Assembly (NCBI GenBank): GCA_905250025.1
Contig: CAJNOJ010000137.1
Span: 209,566 to 273,565 of the forward strand
Reading direction: 5' to 3'
DNA from: Adineta ricciae
Lineage: Eukaryota; Rotifera; Eurotatoria; Adinetida; Adinetidae
Length of the DNA stretch: 64,000 nucleotides
Below are positions 10,477 to 22,878 of this stretch, one piece after another. The position numbers were made by a program, and so were the translations under genes. The notes beneath the pieces are model-generated. The model saw only the letters and a list, made by a program, of their open reading frames with translations. It did not search any database and was not told where the DNA came from. Each line of letters begins with the position of its first letter. Within the stretch, counting starts at the first letter, position 1.

Positions 10477-13400
10477 ATGAAAGGAACGAACACGTCCGCT
10501 GATTTCTTGTTGTTTTATGTGAATGGAAAAGAAATTATTGAGCGTCACGCTGAACCTGAATGGACACTTCTTTGGTATTTAAGAAATAGTAAATATCTTC
10601 CTACATGCTCACTTCGTATTCTCATGCCGTTTTTTTTAATTTTAGAACTGAAATTAACTGGTTCGAAATTGGGTTGCGGTGAAGGTGGTTGTGGAGCATG
10701 CACAGTTTCAATTTCGCACTGTATCGATAAAAATACTGGTGAAATCGAACATCGCACCATCAATGGTTGTTTAGCACCACTATGTTCCATCGATGGATGT
10801 CATGTAATTACCGTTGAAGGGTTAGGTTCAACGAATAAATCAAATCTTCATTCGACACAAACTCGCTTAGCCGAGTTTTACGCATCACAATGTGGCTTTT
10901 GTACGCCTGGTATGGTCATGTCGCTGTACGGAACCGTAACATCAAAGGATGCATCAACCTTAACGATGGCAGATATCGAAGAATCATTCGATGGAAATCT
11001 TTGTCGATGTACAGGCTATCGCCCGATTCTTGATGCAGCCAAGTCCTTCGCATGCGATATTGATAAGTTCAACACTGAAAAATCGTCATCACCGAACACA
11101 TCAACGACATTTGATAAATGTGCGTCGTTTCTTGGTCAATCTATTGATCAAATTCCATTCCCGGAGAAGCTTCGTGATCATCAACCTCAATCGATTCAAA
11201 TCAAAGGTATGAACATATTTAATGATTCTGTAACTAAACTTTCATACAACAGGTTCGTCAATGGATTGGTATCGTCCAATTACATTAACTGAATTGATTC
11301 ATCTTCGACAAAAGTATCCCGGCAATGAATCAAAACTTCTCTTTGGAAACACATATGTTCAATTCGAAAGAAATATTCAACAACGTACGTTTCCTCGACT
11401 TATCAGTATTACGCATGTCAAGGAGCTGCAAGAAATGAAACGAACTGATGATTTGATCTACTTGGGAGCTGGTGTGACATTTACACGATTGAAAAGTCAA
11501 TTGATGGACTGGAAAGACAATCCCATCTGTCTTGCTTTGTTGAATCAGTTTAAACACTTTGCTTCGACGCAAATACGAAATGTCGCTTCACTCGGTGGAC
11601 ACATCATTGCTGCTTTACCAAAGTAAATCGATTTCTGTTAATTCGAACCAATCTTAATTTCCCGTCTCTTCAGTTCGGATATGAATCCAGTCCTTGTCGC
11701 TGCTGGTGCATTGCTCGAATTGCAACAAGCCAACAGCACCGAAGCACGAATAGTTCCACTATCTGAATTCTTTCTTGGTAGAAACCGTGTTAGTATTGAA
11801 GACAATGAAATTCTTGTAGCGGTTCGTCTTCCACTCAGAAAGTCTTCTAACGCCTATTTCATTCAATCATACAAACAAGCTTGTCGTCGTGACGATTCAA
11901 AAGGTGTCGTCAGCGCTGGATTCCAAGTTGAACTTAAACAAGAGAATGATCAATGGAAAATCACTCAGATCTGTTTGGGATTCGGCGGTGTTGCACCGAA
12001 AACAATTGAAGCAAAAGGTACGCAACAACAATTGGTTGGATTGCCATGGTCAAGAGAGACCATCAATCAAGCATATGATTTACTCTTGAAAGAAATTATT
12101 TTGAACGAATCGACTCCCGGTGGACAAATTCAGTACAAGTAACTTTTCAAAATACAATTGTTCATTGTAATCTTTTCTTTGAATTGTAGACGAACATTGA
12201 TGCAATCGTTCCTATTCAAATTCTATTCGTATGTTTCACAGCAATTGCATACATCTACCGTAAATTTAAACGAATTTTCTTTCAATCGAGCTGTTTCTCA
12301 CGCTCAACAAACGGTTCCTGAACGGCCCGAATCACAAAAGATCGTTGGTAGTTCTATGCCGCATCAATCAGCGTATTTACACACAACTGGCGAAGCGACC
12401 TACATTGCTGATATACCATTACTAGCTGATACACTTCATGCCGCACTGATTCTGAGTAAAAAGGTCAATGCTCGAATCAAAAATATCAGTAAGATTGAAG
12501 TAGACTCGGATTGTTTTACGTTTCTGGTTATTTGATTTACCATAGATACTGAACGAGCATCGAAAGTTCCGGGATTTGTTTCATTTGTAAGCCATGTTGA
12601 TGTTCCTGGTTTGAACAAACCAAATGGAGTGTTACCCGATGAAGAAGTTTTCGCCTCGTCGATTGCGTTATGTGTTGGTGCAGTTATTGGTTTGGTTGTT
12701 TGTGAAACAGAAGAATCAGCCGAACTCGCTGCGAGTCTAATTGATATCGATTATGAATGCTTATCACCAACGATCTTGTCCATTGATGATGCAATCGAAT
12801 ACGGATCCTATTTTGACAATGAGTTTTGTCTTCAACAAGGTAATGTTGAAAAGAGTTTGAAGGAAAGCGAACACTGCCTACAAGATGAATTATATATTGG
12901 CGGACAAGAGCATTTCTACATGGAAACCAATGCTTGTATTGCCATTCCATCAAAAGACGATCAGGAGATGACACTGCACGTAGCTGTACAAAGTCCAACC
13001 GCTGCTCAAGAATTAGTTGCATTAGTTCTTGGTCGTGATACAAGTCGTATAACATGTCATACCAAACGAGTTGGCGGTGCATTCGGTGGAAAAGAATCGC
13101 GAGCGTATGTCTCATCGTGTTGTCTTCAAAATAAGACATTCTTGTTATATTTAGAATTGTATTTTGTTTGGCAGCGGCAGTTGCAGCTGTGAAAGTTGAT
13201 CGTCCTGTTCGTCTTCATCTTGACCGTCATACCGATATAGCAGTAACAGGACATCGGCATCCGTTTAAAATCAAATATCAAGTCGGTTTTAATCATGACG
13301 GGCAAATTCAAGGTCTAGATATTCAAATGTGGAACGATGCTGGTTGTACACTCGATGCTTCGTCATATGTTCTTCAATTGGCAATGCTTCATATGGGCAA

Positions 13401-14810
13401 TACATATCAAATTCCGAATATGCGCATACGCGGTCGTACTTGTAAGACTCATTTGCCATCAAATACGGCGTTTCGTGGTTTTGGCGGCCCACAAGCTATG
13501 CTAGCTTGTGAGAATATTATTGAGCATATTTCGTTTTATCTTCAACGTGATCCATTGACCATTCGCCGTCAAAATTTGTTTTGTGAAGGTGATCAAACAC
13601 ATTATGGGCAATGCTTAGAGTTATGGAATGTTCCACGTATTATCGATGAATTACTTGAAACTAGTGGTTACGATGAAAGACGGCATCTTGTGGATGAATT
13701 CAATCGTGTGAACATCTATCGAAAACGCGGAATCAGTTTAGTTCCCGTGAAATTCGGCATAGGTTTTACCGTTAATTACCTCAATCAAGGCGGTGCTCTA
13801 GTTCATATTTACAAAGACGGTTCAGTCGTCATTAGTCAAGGAGGTATAGAAATCGGTCAAGGATTATATACGAAAATGATCGCAATTGCTGCTGAAGTCT
13901 TACGTTGTGACGTTAAGCGGGTGAGAATCAGTGAAACATCAACTGATAAGGTACATAATATCAGCCCGACAGGTGGATCTATCACAGCGGATATTAATGG
14001 AATGGCAGTGAAAGATGCTTGTGAACAATTGCGACAACGACTGGACGCGTTAATAACAAAAGAGAATAACGATATTTCTTGGGAAGATTTGATTCAAAAG
14101 GCATATTATGCACGAGTCGATCTATGTGGACGAGGCTTTTACGTGATGCCGAACATGTTCGATATGGATTTTAGCAAAAACAAAGCAACTTATAATTATT
14201 TTACACAAGGTGCTGCTGTAACAGAAGTAGAATTGGATGTTTTAACTGGTGATTGGCATATTCTACGTGTTGATATTCTTATGGTATGTTCAGTTCTTCT
14301 TTTATAATAACAATGTAAAAAATTATCTTTTTATAGGACGTTGGTACATCACTAAATCCTCAAATAGATATCGGACAAATCGAAGGTGGATTTATGCAAG
14401 GTGTGGGTTTATACACTATGGAAGAACTTCAATGGGGTGATGAAAAGCAACATGGATGGATTTCGCCAGGACAATTGTATACTCTTGGACCTGATACTTA
14501 TAAAATTCCATCATTTAGCGATGTTCCGATCGATTTTCGTGTTTCACTATTATCGAACTCATCGAATCCACGCGCTGTATTTTCCTCAAAAGGTATTGGC
14601 GAACCGCCTCTTCTATTGGGTACATCGGCTTTCTTCGCTCTTAAGCAAGCTTGTACTGCTTATCGAAAGCAACAAGGATTGGACGACTATTTTACTCTGC
14701 ATTCTCCTGCTTCTGTCGAACGACTCCGAATAGCTTGTGCCGATGAATTCACTCGTCGAGCATGCAACGACCAATCGCACGAAACCTTTCAACCAAAAGG
14801 TTCGTATTGA
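10477..14810 (+). CDS. XDH: Xanthine dehydrogenase, eight exons, 1322 aa
   Basis: Oxidises hypoxanthine to xanthine and xanthine to urate (purine catabolism) in the cytosol, with two 2Fe-2S clusters, FAD and a molybdenum cofactor. Exons: 10477-10588, 10646-11206, 11253-11622, 11674-12138, 12190-12488, 12546-13104, 13155-14283, 14337-14810; total 3969 nt, exactly 1323 codons, near the 1333 aa of human XDH. Seen in order: plant-type 2Fe-2S motif GCGEGGCGACTV, second cluster CGFCTPGMVMS and NLCRCTGYRPI, FAD domain (YRPITLTELI, LLFGNTYVQF), Moco domain GGQEHFYMET, VGGAFGGKESR, FRGFGGPQAML, and the catalytic glutamate in SKGIGEPPLL. In the sixth intron the acceptor ending at 13154, not the later CAG near 13173, keeps frame and restores conserved sequence. 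No break; probably functional. A partial copy of its 3' end starts at 19513. Confidence 0.95.
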
Positions 14811-15098
14811 GGCAGAAAAAAAATATACGCTTCTCTTTCAAATTTTAAACTAAATAAACATATGGGTGATTGACTACAATTATTGTGTTCAACTCTATTT
14901 TTTTGCATTCTGAATCATTATCATTGTTAATCGTGAAAAACAGTGCCACTTGAAATTCAATAAAGTATTCTGTTGAAGATTTTGCTTTTGTTGATGGGGG
15001 AAAAAAGAGTTCTTTTTCTTCCTAGTGTGTCTTGAGGTATGCGCTAGAATACCAACACAATCATTGTTTTTCTTTTCACAACGCTTCATTCTCAACGC

Positions 15099-17066
15099 AT
15101 GGCTGTGGTAAATAATAGAAAAAAATGTTTTATATGCAACAAGGATAGAATCACATATTCTTGTGAAGGTTGCTCAAATCAGTTTTGTTTAGCACACTTA
15201 ACAGAACACCATCAGAAGTTAAGTGCAGAATTGAATTCAATCATTAATGATTACGATCAATTCAAACAAACTATTAATGAAAAACAACCGAATTTAGATT
15301 TGATCAAGCAAATTGATCAATGGGAACAAAAGTCAGTTGCATTAATCAAGGAAACAGCTGATGAGTGTCGGAATAAAGTTGTCCAAGAAACAAAATTATT
15401 TATTAAGGAGATTGAAAAGAAATTCGATAAATTAATTCAACACATCAAGGATATTCGTAAAGAAAATGATTTTAATGAAAGTAATTTGAATTATTTGCGA
15501 GATAAATTAAAAGAAACGACGAGAGAATTCAATAATTCGATTAACATTACTCTCGAACAAGATACTTCGCAATCATTTATTAGAAAGATTTCAATTAAAA
15601 GTACGTAACAACCTCAATCATTTCTAGTTAGAAAATCTATTGAGATTTCATTCGAATGTGGTCACTGTTCTAGTGAGCAATGCTACTGATTCACATGGTT
15701 CTTCATCATCTCCTGTGATTTATAATTCTCATTGGAGTAAGATGACAAAGTGCTATTGACACATGCAACATGTTTGAAATTGAATAGGTGAGGTCTGGTT
15801 GGATCTTCAGTTTCATGATAACTCTAAAACAATCAAGAAACCCGATGAGTTGGGACCAATGAGTGAACCACCAGGTTCAATAGATGAACAGATTCTCAAT
15901 CGGATTCAAGGTTCTATGATTGGATTGGCATTGGGTGATGCTCTTGGTGCACATGTTGAATTCCGCCCTCACGATTATTTAGTTGCACATCCGGTAACAG
16001 ACCTTCAACGAGGTGGAACTTGGGGTCTTGAGAAAGGACAGGTATACTTCTTATTGCTATATAAAGTAAAAGCTGAGAGAGATATATGAAATTTTCACAC
16101 GCATAATTACGCGCTTCCTCAAATATCATTGGTTAGCAAGTTAATGAATGAACGCTGCGGAATATGAGTAATAAAATGTCTCTGTTAATATTCATTTAGT
16201 TCACCGATGACACTTCAATGGCACTTTGCTTGGCAAATTCTTTGATTGTTAACCGTGGTTTCAATGCTTACGATCAATTAGTTCGGTACAAATGGTGGTA
16301 TAAATATGGATACATGTCGTCAACTGGACAATGTTTTGATATTGGAGCAGCTACGATACAGTCGATAGATGAATTTAACTGCAGACAAAACAAGCTTAGC
16401 AAAGAAAAAAATATTCCAAAGGAAAAAATTGATTACCTTTCTGATCCTGAATTGTTAGATAGCTTCCCGGTGTATTGCAGCGAAGAAGGCCTAGCAGACA
16501 ACGGGGCTCTTATGCGCCTGGCGCCAGTACCACTCTTTTTCTATAGAGATCCTAAAGCGGCCGTTGAGTTTTCTGGTTTTAGCGGACAAATAACGCACGG
16601 AGATACGAAAGCGTATGATGCATGCCGATATTATGGAGCATTGATCGTTGCTGCTCTTCAGGGCAAAAGCAAAGATGAACTATTACACAATAACTTCTAT
16701 GAAAACCATAAGCCCTGGTTTAGTGGGAAAGATCTTCATCTGGATATAAAATCAATTGCTGAAGGATCGTATAAAAATAAAAAAGGTTATGACGGTGGTA
16801 TTCGAGGCAAAAAATATATAGTCAGTGCGCTCGAAGCGGCATTGTGGGCGTTTTGGTCCACTAAGAATTTTGAAGATGGTGCGCTTGCTGCTGTTAATCT
16901 TGGTGACGATACTGATACAACAGCAGCGATCTATGGTCAATTAGCTGGCGCTCACTATGGATACGACTTATTGCCCAGAAAATGGACTAGACACGTCTAC
17001 GCTGAAGGCTTTATGAAAATGTTAAGTAAATGGATTGCGTACGAAGGAGAATGTTGGACAAAATAA
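15099..17066 (+). CDS. B-box/coiled-coil + ADP-ribosylglycohydrolase fusion
   Basis: Three exons (15099-15600, 15788-16041, 16200-17066; 1623 nt, 540 aa). Exon 1 encodes a B-box-like zinc finger (CFIC...CEGC...FCLAHLTEH, residues about 10-40) and a long coiled coil (about 40-165). Exons 2-3 encode a DraG/ARH-fold hydrolase with the three metal-binding motifs: GLALGDALGA (212-221), FTDDT (253-257) and GDDTDT (487-492). ARH enzymes remove ADP-ribose from proteins or cleave related ADP-ribose bonds using two Mg ions. The join follows from the donor GTACGT at 15601 (phase 1); the alternative donor four bases later breaks frame, and reading through gives a stop. A second copy lies at 20575-22540 with identical exon lengths. 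The fusion suggests a hydrolase oligomerised or targeted by a TRIM-like N-terminus. The substrate bond is not known. Confidence 0.8.
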
Positions 17067-17402
17067 AAACACTTCGCTCGGTTGTAAACGTCGACAGATG
17101 ACATGTGTTCTTTTTTTAACTGTTTTATTGGCAATTTCATTCGTGACTCGTTGCGTCGACGGACACTATTCGCCGAAAAGCAATAGCAGATTATTTTATT
17201 TTGCCATATAAAACTACCATGATAAATCTGCATACGCATTGCTTGAGATAACGAGATTAATACGATTGCTTTATTTGCCAACGAAATTCTATTCTCTCTT
17301 AAATCTTATCAAATGCTTTAGTAAGTTATAAAATTCGATAGGGAATCTATTGTTATTGACATATAAAAGTCAACATTTGTAAAGCCCTTTCTACACAAAA
17401 TC
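17067..17402. other. Intergenic between ARH and kinase genes
   Basis: No gene seen. The sequence is strongly conserved in the second copy (22541-22878), including acatataaaagtcaac about 45 bp before the kinase ATG, a possible TATA element. Confidence 0.4.
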
Positions 17403-19349
17403 ATGGCAGAAGGTCGAAGAGACGACAGTTTTTTGAAAATAAGTTCAAGCGATCTCAAGTTTGAAAGAATATTAGGAAGCGGTGGTTTTGGAGATGTTTA
17501 CAGCGGAAGGTGGATCAGCCGATGTGAGAAAGTTGCCATAAAAAAGCTCCGTATCGATGCTAGTTATATCACATTGAACGAAAGAAATGTGTTTTTTGAA
17601 GAAATGACCATGATGCATCGTATCCGATTTCCATATGTCCTCAATGTGTTTGGTGTCTGCTTGGATCCGGGCTGTTTGGCAATTGTCGTCGAATATATGT
17701 CACTTGGGTCTTTATATGATGTGATCCGCAATAATGACTTGACCTGGCCCGATCGATGGTCAATTGCTAGTCAGATGACCAAAGGAGTGAATTATCTACA
17801 TCAGTTCAGCCCGAATCCCATCATTCATCGTGATATCAAATCGTTTAACTTTCTTATGGCTTCAGGTGTAAATGAGAGCAACCATCGATTCCATGTCAAA
17901 GTGGGCGATTTTGGTTTATCTAGATTTCGTCCGACGTCCGACTTACAACTGACAGCTGATGGGCAATTAGGAACGCTTCTGTGGAAAGCTCCCGAGTTAT
18001 TTCGTGACCACTCGTCTCACACGATGATCAGCGATGTGTATTCGTTAGGTGTGTGTTTCTGGGAATTAGTGAGTGGCCGACTCCCATACGAAGAACTCAC
18101 ATTAGAGCGTTTCTTTCTGGAAGTAGTTCTGATGGGAAAAACACTAGAAATACCATCGAATGTACCAGATCATTTCGCGACTTTGATCACCAGTGCAACC
18201 AAGTTCACTCCAGATGAAAGACCAACCTGTCTTGAACTGTTGAAGTACATCGAAAACGATCTGAGACGTCAAGGTTTGTCTGATTCGAGGTAAGAAAATG
18301 ATAGAATCAGCTTGATATTGATCTTTTTGTATGAAGTACTAGTGAGTCTCAATCTCGTGTGTCAAAACCGCTTGGTTTGCCAACTGGGGCAACGACATCC
18401 AGGTATGTCCGAATACTCAACTCTTTCATTCACATCTAGATGCATAACAATGCCTTTGCTCTTGTTTTACCTTCTTAGTGACCGCCGAACAACCAAGTCT
18501 ACACTATCACCGACGAAAACATATTCAAATCGGAAACTTGAGAACACTATCAAACACACTGAAACATTTTCAGCAATTAAATTAGAAGATCAAGCATTTA
18601 CAAATGACGATATGGTCATTATTGGCACTGCATTAACGAAAAATCAAGCTTGTCAAGATCTGGCTCTTCGAAACAGTGATATTACCGCCATAGGTGTGAC
18701 GTTTCTAAGCTTAGGCCTAGCCACCAACCGTACATTGACATCGTTGGACTTGAGTGAAAATCCTCTTGAGTCGGTGGGTGTTTCGAATCTTGCTCGTACT
18801 CTTCATTTTAATTCAACGCTGACAACGCTTCGGTTAAATTCGACCAATATGCGTGATGATGGTCTAAAAGAACTCAGTAACATGTTTCTGATCAATCGCA
18901 CACTGGAATTTCTGACGATATGCGACAATCATCTTACTTACGTCGGGGTGCGGGTTCTATGCGATGCACTGGAAAACAACACGTCTCTCCGACGTATCGA
19001 TATGAGCAAAAACAAAGTGGACGATGAAGGAGCGGCTTCTATCGGGCGATTGTTACGTCGCAATAGTACACTCTCGAGAATCTCCATGGACGAAACGGAA
19101 ATTGGTGACGATGGCTTGAGATCAATATCCCATGCTCTTGAAAAGAATAATACTCTGCGACAGATAAGCCTTGCCAACAATTTAATCACAGATGGTAGTA
19201 TCCAGATGATTATTGTCATAATTGAGACAAATCGAAGTTTACGATCACTTGAATTACAGTCCAATAAGTTATCTTCAAAGGGCAAGTCCAAAATTCGCAA
19301 AACAGCTGCACAATCTAGATGCGATGTAGTGCTCTCTGAACGAGAATAA
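17403..19349 (+). CDS. Protein kinase-LRR protein (TKL-like), 605 aa
   Basis: Three exons: 17403-18289, 18343-18402 (60 nt) and 18479-19349; total 1818 nt, 606 codons. The N-terminal kinase is complete: glycine loop GSGGFGDVYSG (25-35), VAIKK lysine (Lys47), IHRDIKSFNF (HRD Asp144, Asn149), GDFG (Asp169) and an APE motif. Overall it looks tyrosine-kinase-like (TKL) and serine/threonine specific (HRDIKS). The short middle exon is a Ser/Thr-rich linker. The C-terminal 220 residues hold about seven ribonuclease-inhibitor-type LRRs (for example LTSLDLSENPLESVG, LRRIDMSKNKVDDEG). No signal peptide or TM segment, so a cytosolic sensor or scaffold kinase is likely. The layout recalls LRR-carrying innate-immunity kinases, but the ligand is unknown. 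The kinase stop at 18291 seen without splicing is avoided by the donor at 18290. Copy 2: 22879-24827. Confidence 0.8.
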
Positions 19350-19421
19350 AAGCAAGAGACATAACAATAAAAGATATTTTATTTCTGAGAAGAATCGTAT
19401 TCAATAAATAAGATAAAATCT

Positions 19422-19511
19422 ATGGTAATGCTTTTCCTGCTCGAATTGCTTTGCCAACTTCAGATTGAGTTTCATTCTTTAAATAACGTTGATAAATATC
19501 CGTCAGATGTT
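19422..19511 (-). pseudogene. 3' tip of a GST gene, cut by the N
   Basis: The last 29 codons of the omega-GST gene (QRYLKNETQSEVGKAIRAG, minus strand) are present and identical in sense to the end of the complete gene at 24898-25668. The rest is lost at the N at 19512. This is a contig end rather than a biological pseudogene, in all likelihood. Confidence 0.8.
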
Positions 19512-19512
19512 N

Positions 19513-20208
19513 AGTTGATCTATGTGGACGAGGCTTTTACGTCATGCCGAACATGTTCGATATGGATCTTAGCAAAAACAAAGCAACTTATAATTTTTTT
19601 ACACAAGGTGCTGCTGTAACAGAAGTAGAATTGGATGTTTTAACTGGTGATTGGCATATTCTACGTGTTGATATTCTTATGGTATGTTCAGTTCTTCTTT
19701 TATATCAACAATGTAAAAATTTCTCTTTTCATAGGATGTTGGTACGTCACTAAATCCTCAAATAGATATCGGACAAATAGAAGGTGGATTTATGCAAGGT
19801 GTGGGTTTATACACTATGGAAGAACTTCAATGGGGTGATGAAAAGCAACACGGATGGATTCCACCAGGACAATTGTATACTCTTGGGCCTGATACTTATA
19901 AAATTCCATCATTTAGCGATGTTCCGATCGATTTTCGTGTTTCACTATTATCGAACTCATCAAATCCACGCGCTGTGTTTTCCTCGAAAGGTATTGGCGA
20001 ACCGCCTCTTTTATTTGGTACATCGGCTTTCTTCGCTCTTAAGCAAGCTTGCACTGCCTATCGAAAGCAACAAGGTTTGGAGAACTATTTCACTCTGCAT
20101 TCTCCTGCTTCTGTCGAACGACTCCGAATGGCTTGTGCCGATGAATTCACTCGTCGAGCATGCAACGACCAATCGCACGAAACCTTTCAACCAAAAGGTT
20201 CATATTGA
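19513..20208 (+). pseudogene. XDH: XDH 3' end, second copy (exons 7 part and 8)
   Basis: Partial exon 7 (19513-19681) and full exon 8 (19735-20208, 474 nt as in the complete gene), with the same intron position. The frame is open and the catalytic SKGIGEPPLL is intact. Only the 5' six and a half exons are missing, because the sequence begins at the N at 19512. It is best read as the end of a second, otherwise unseen, XDH allele or homoeologue. Confidence 0.85.
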
Positions 20209-20574
20209 GGCAGAAAAAAAAATATACGTTTTTCTTTCAAATTTTAAACTAAATAAACATACGGGTGTGAGTGGCGGCTAGATACACGAAATTCACTCAT
20301 ATTCCTCAGCTTGCTAGGATACACTTTTATTTGGGTATCGTGTTGGATACACTGACTCAGCTGCTTATGGTAACGTAGCGAATTGGCTCCTTTTGGACGA
20401 ATACCGCGTGTAACAGGATTATGACATCCCTCCAATAAGGTATTCTGTTGAAGATTTTGCTATTGTTGATAAGGAAGGAAAAGAGTTCTTTTTTCCTAGT
20501 GTGTCTTGAGATATGCGCTAGAACGCAAACACACAATCATTGTCGTTCTTTTCACAACGCTTCATTCTCAACAC

Positions 20575-22540
20575 ATGGCTGTGGCAAATAATAAAAAAAT
20601 ATGTTTCATATGCAACAAGGATAGAATCACATATTCTTGTGAAGGTTGCTCAAATCAATTTTGTTTAGCTCACTTAACAGAGCACCAACAGAAGTTAAGT
20701 GCGGAATTGAATTCAATCATTAATGATTACGATCAATTCAAACAAAGTGTTAATGAAAAACAACCGAATTTAGATTTAATCAAGCAGATTGATCAATGGG
20801 AAGAAAAGTCAATTAAATCAGTCAAGGAAACGGCTGATGAGTGTCGGAATAAAGTTGTCCAAGAAACAAAATTATTTATTAAGGAGATTGAAAAGAAATT
20901 GGGTAAATTAATTGAATACATAAAGAATATTCGTAAAGACAATGATTTTAATGAAAGTAATTTGAATTATTTGCGAGATAAATTGAAAGAAACGACGAGA
21001 CAATTCAATAATTCGATTAACATTACTCTCGAACAAGATACTTCGCAATCATTTATTAGAAAGATTTCAATTAAAAGTACGTAACAACCTCAATCATTTC
21101 TAGTTAGAAGATCTATTGAGATTTCATTCGAATGTGGTCACTGTTCTAGTGAGCAATGCTACTGATTCGCATGGTTCTTCATCACCTCCTGTGATTTATA
21201 ATTCTTGTTCAAGTAAGATGATAAAGTGCTATTGATACATGCAACATGTTTGAAATTGAATAGGTAAGGCCTGGTTGGATCTTCAGTTTCATGAGAACTC
21301 TAAAACAATCAAGAAACCCGATGAAATAGAACCTATGTATGAACCACCAAGTTTAATTGATGAACAGATTCTCAATCGGATTCAAGGTTCTATGATTGGA
21401 TTGGCATTGGGTGATGCTCTTGGTGCACATGTAGAATTTCGCCCTCACAATTATTTAGTTGCACATCCGGTAACAGAGCTTCGAGGAGGTGGAACTTGGG
21501 GTCTTGAGAAAGGACAGGTATACTTCTTTTTGCTATATAACGTGAAAGCTGAGAGAGATATATGAAACTCACATGCATAATTACACGCTTCCTCAAATAT
21601 CATTGGTTAGCATATTAATGAAGGAACGATACGGAATAGGAGTAATAACATGTTTCGGTTAATATTCATTTAGTTCACCGATGACACTTCAATGGCACTT
21701 TGCTTGGCAAATTCTTTGATTGTTAACCATGGTTTCAATGCTTACGATCAATTAGTTCGGTACAAATGGTGGTATAAATATGGATACATGTCGTCAACTG
21801 GCCAATGTTTTGATATTGGAGCAGCTAATAAACAGTCGATAGACGAATTTAACCGCAGACAAAACAGGCTTAGCAAAGAAAAAAATATTCCAAAGGAAAA
21901 AATTGATTCCCTTTCTGACCGTGAATTGTTAGATAGCTTTCCGGTGTATTGCAGCGAAGAAGGCGTAGCAAGCAGCGGAGCTCTTATGCGCCTTGCGCCA
22001 GTACCACTCTTTTTCTATAGAAATCCTCAAGCGGCCGTTGAGTTTTCTGGTTTTAGCGGACAGATAACGCACGGAGATACGAGAGTGTATGATGCATGCC
22101 GATACTATGGAGCATTGATTGTTGCTGCTCTTCAGGGTGAAAGCAAATATGAGCTTTTGGACGACCAGTTCTATGAAAAGCATAAGACATGGTTTAGTGG
22201 GAAAGATCTTCATCCAGATATAAAATCAATTGCCGAAGGAACATATAAAAACGATAAAGGTTATGATGGTGGTATTCGAGGAAAAGGGTACATAGTTAAT
22301 GCGCTCGAAGCTGCATTGTGGGCATTTTGGTCCACGAAGAATTTTGAAGATGGTGCGCTTGCTGCTGTTAATATTGGCGATGATACTGATACAGCAGCAG
22401 CGATCTATGGTCAACTAGCTGGCGCTCACTATGGATACGACCAATTGCCCAGAAAATGGACTAGACACGTCTACGCTGAAGACTTTATGAAAATGTTAAG
22501 TAAATGGATTGCGTATGAAGGAGAATGTTGGACAAAATAA
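20575..22540 (+). CDS. B-box/coiled-coil + ADP-ribosylglycohydrolase, copy 2
   Basis: Same structure as the gene at 15099: exons 20575-21076, 21264-21517 and 21674-22540, with exon lengths (502, 254, 867 nt) identical to copy 1. B-box cysteines, GLALGDALGA, FTDDT and GDDTDT are all conserved; differences are mostly conservative (for example DTTAA to DTAAA). An upstream in-frame extension to 20506 exists, but the ATG at 20575 matches copy 1 and gives the B-box its usual N-terminal position. Both copies keep open frames and splice sites, so selection has probably kept both. Product 540 aa, predicted soluble. Confidence 0.8.
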
Positions 22541-22878
22541 AAACACTTCGCTCGGGTGTAAACGTCGACAGATGACATGTGACCTTTTTTTGACTGTTTT
22601 ATTGGAAATTTCTTTCGTGACTTGTTGCGTCGACGGACACTCTATTCGCTGAAAAGCAATAGCAGATTATTTTATTTTGCCATATAAAACTACCATGATA
22701 AATCTGCATACGCATTGCCTGAGATAACGAGATTAATACGATTGTTTTATTTGCCAACGAAATTCTATTCTCTCTTAAATCTTATCAAATGCTTTAGTAA
22801 GTTATAAAATTCGATAGGAAATCTATTATTATTGACATATAAAAGTCAACGTTTGTGAACCCCTTTCTACACAAAATC
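22541..22878. other. Intergenic, copy 2
   Basis: Conserved counterpart of 17067-17402. No gene. Confidence 0.4.

Larger units (their letters stand above)
14114..19511. repeat. 5.4-kb duplicated block, copy 1
   Basis: This stretch (XDH 3' end, B-box-ARH gene, kinase-LRR gene, 3' tip of a GST) is repeated in the same order and orientation at 19513-24987, with an N at 19512 between the copies. Exon lengths are identical in both and differences are mostly scattered substitutions. Either a true tandem duplication or two haplotypes/homoeologues joined by the assembler; the single N exactly at the junction favours the latter. Confidence 0.9.

Noticed and set aside
12684-13139. 151-codon minus-strand frame in XDH
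   Set aside because: Antisense of strongly conserved XDH exon 6; no protein features of its own.
13155-13180. Alternative acceptor CAG near 13173 in XDH
   Set aside because: It breaks the frame; the TTTAG ending at 13154 keeps phase and restores family-conserved residues.
19422-19753. Short plus-strand frames at the N at 19512
   Set aside because: They combine antisense GST sequence with the XDH exon 7 remnant and intron.
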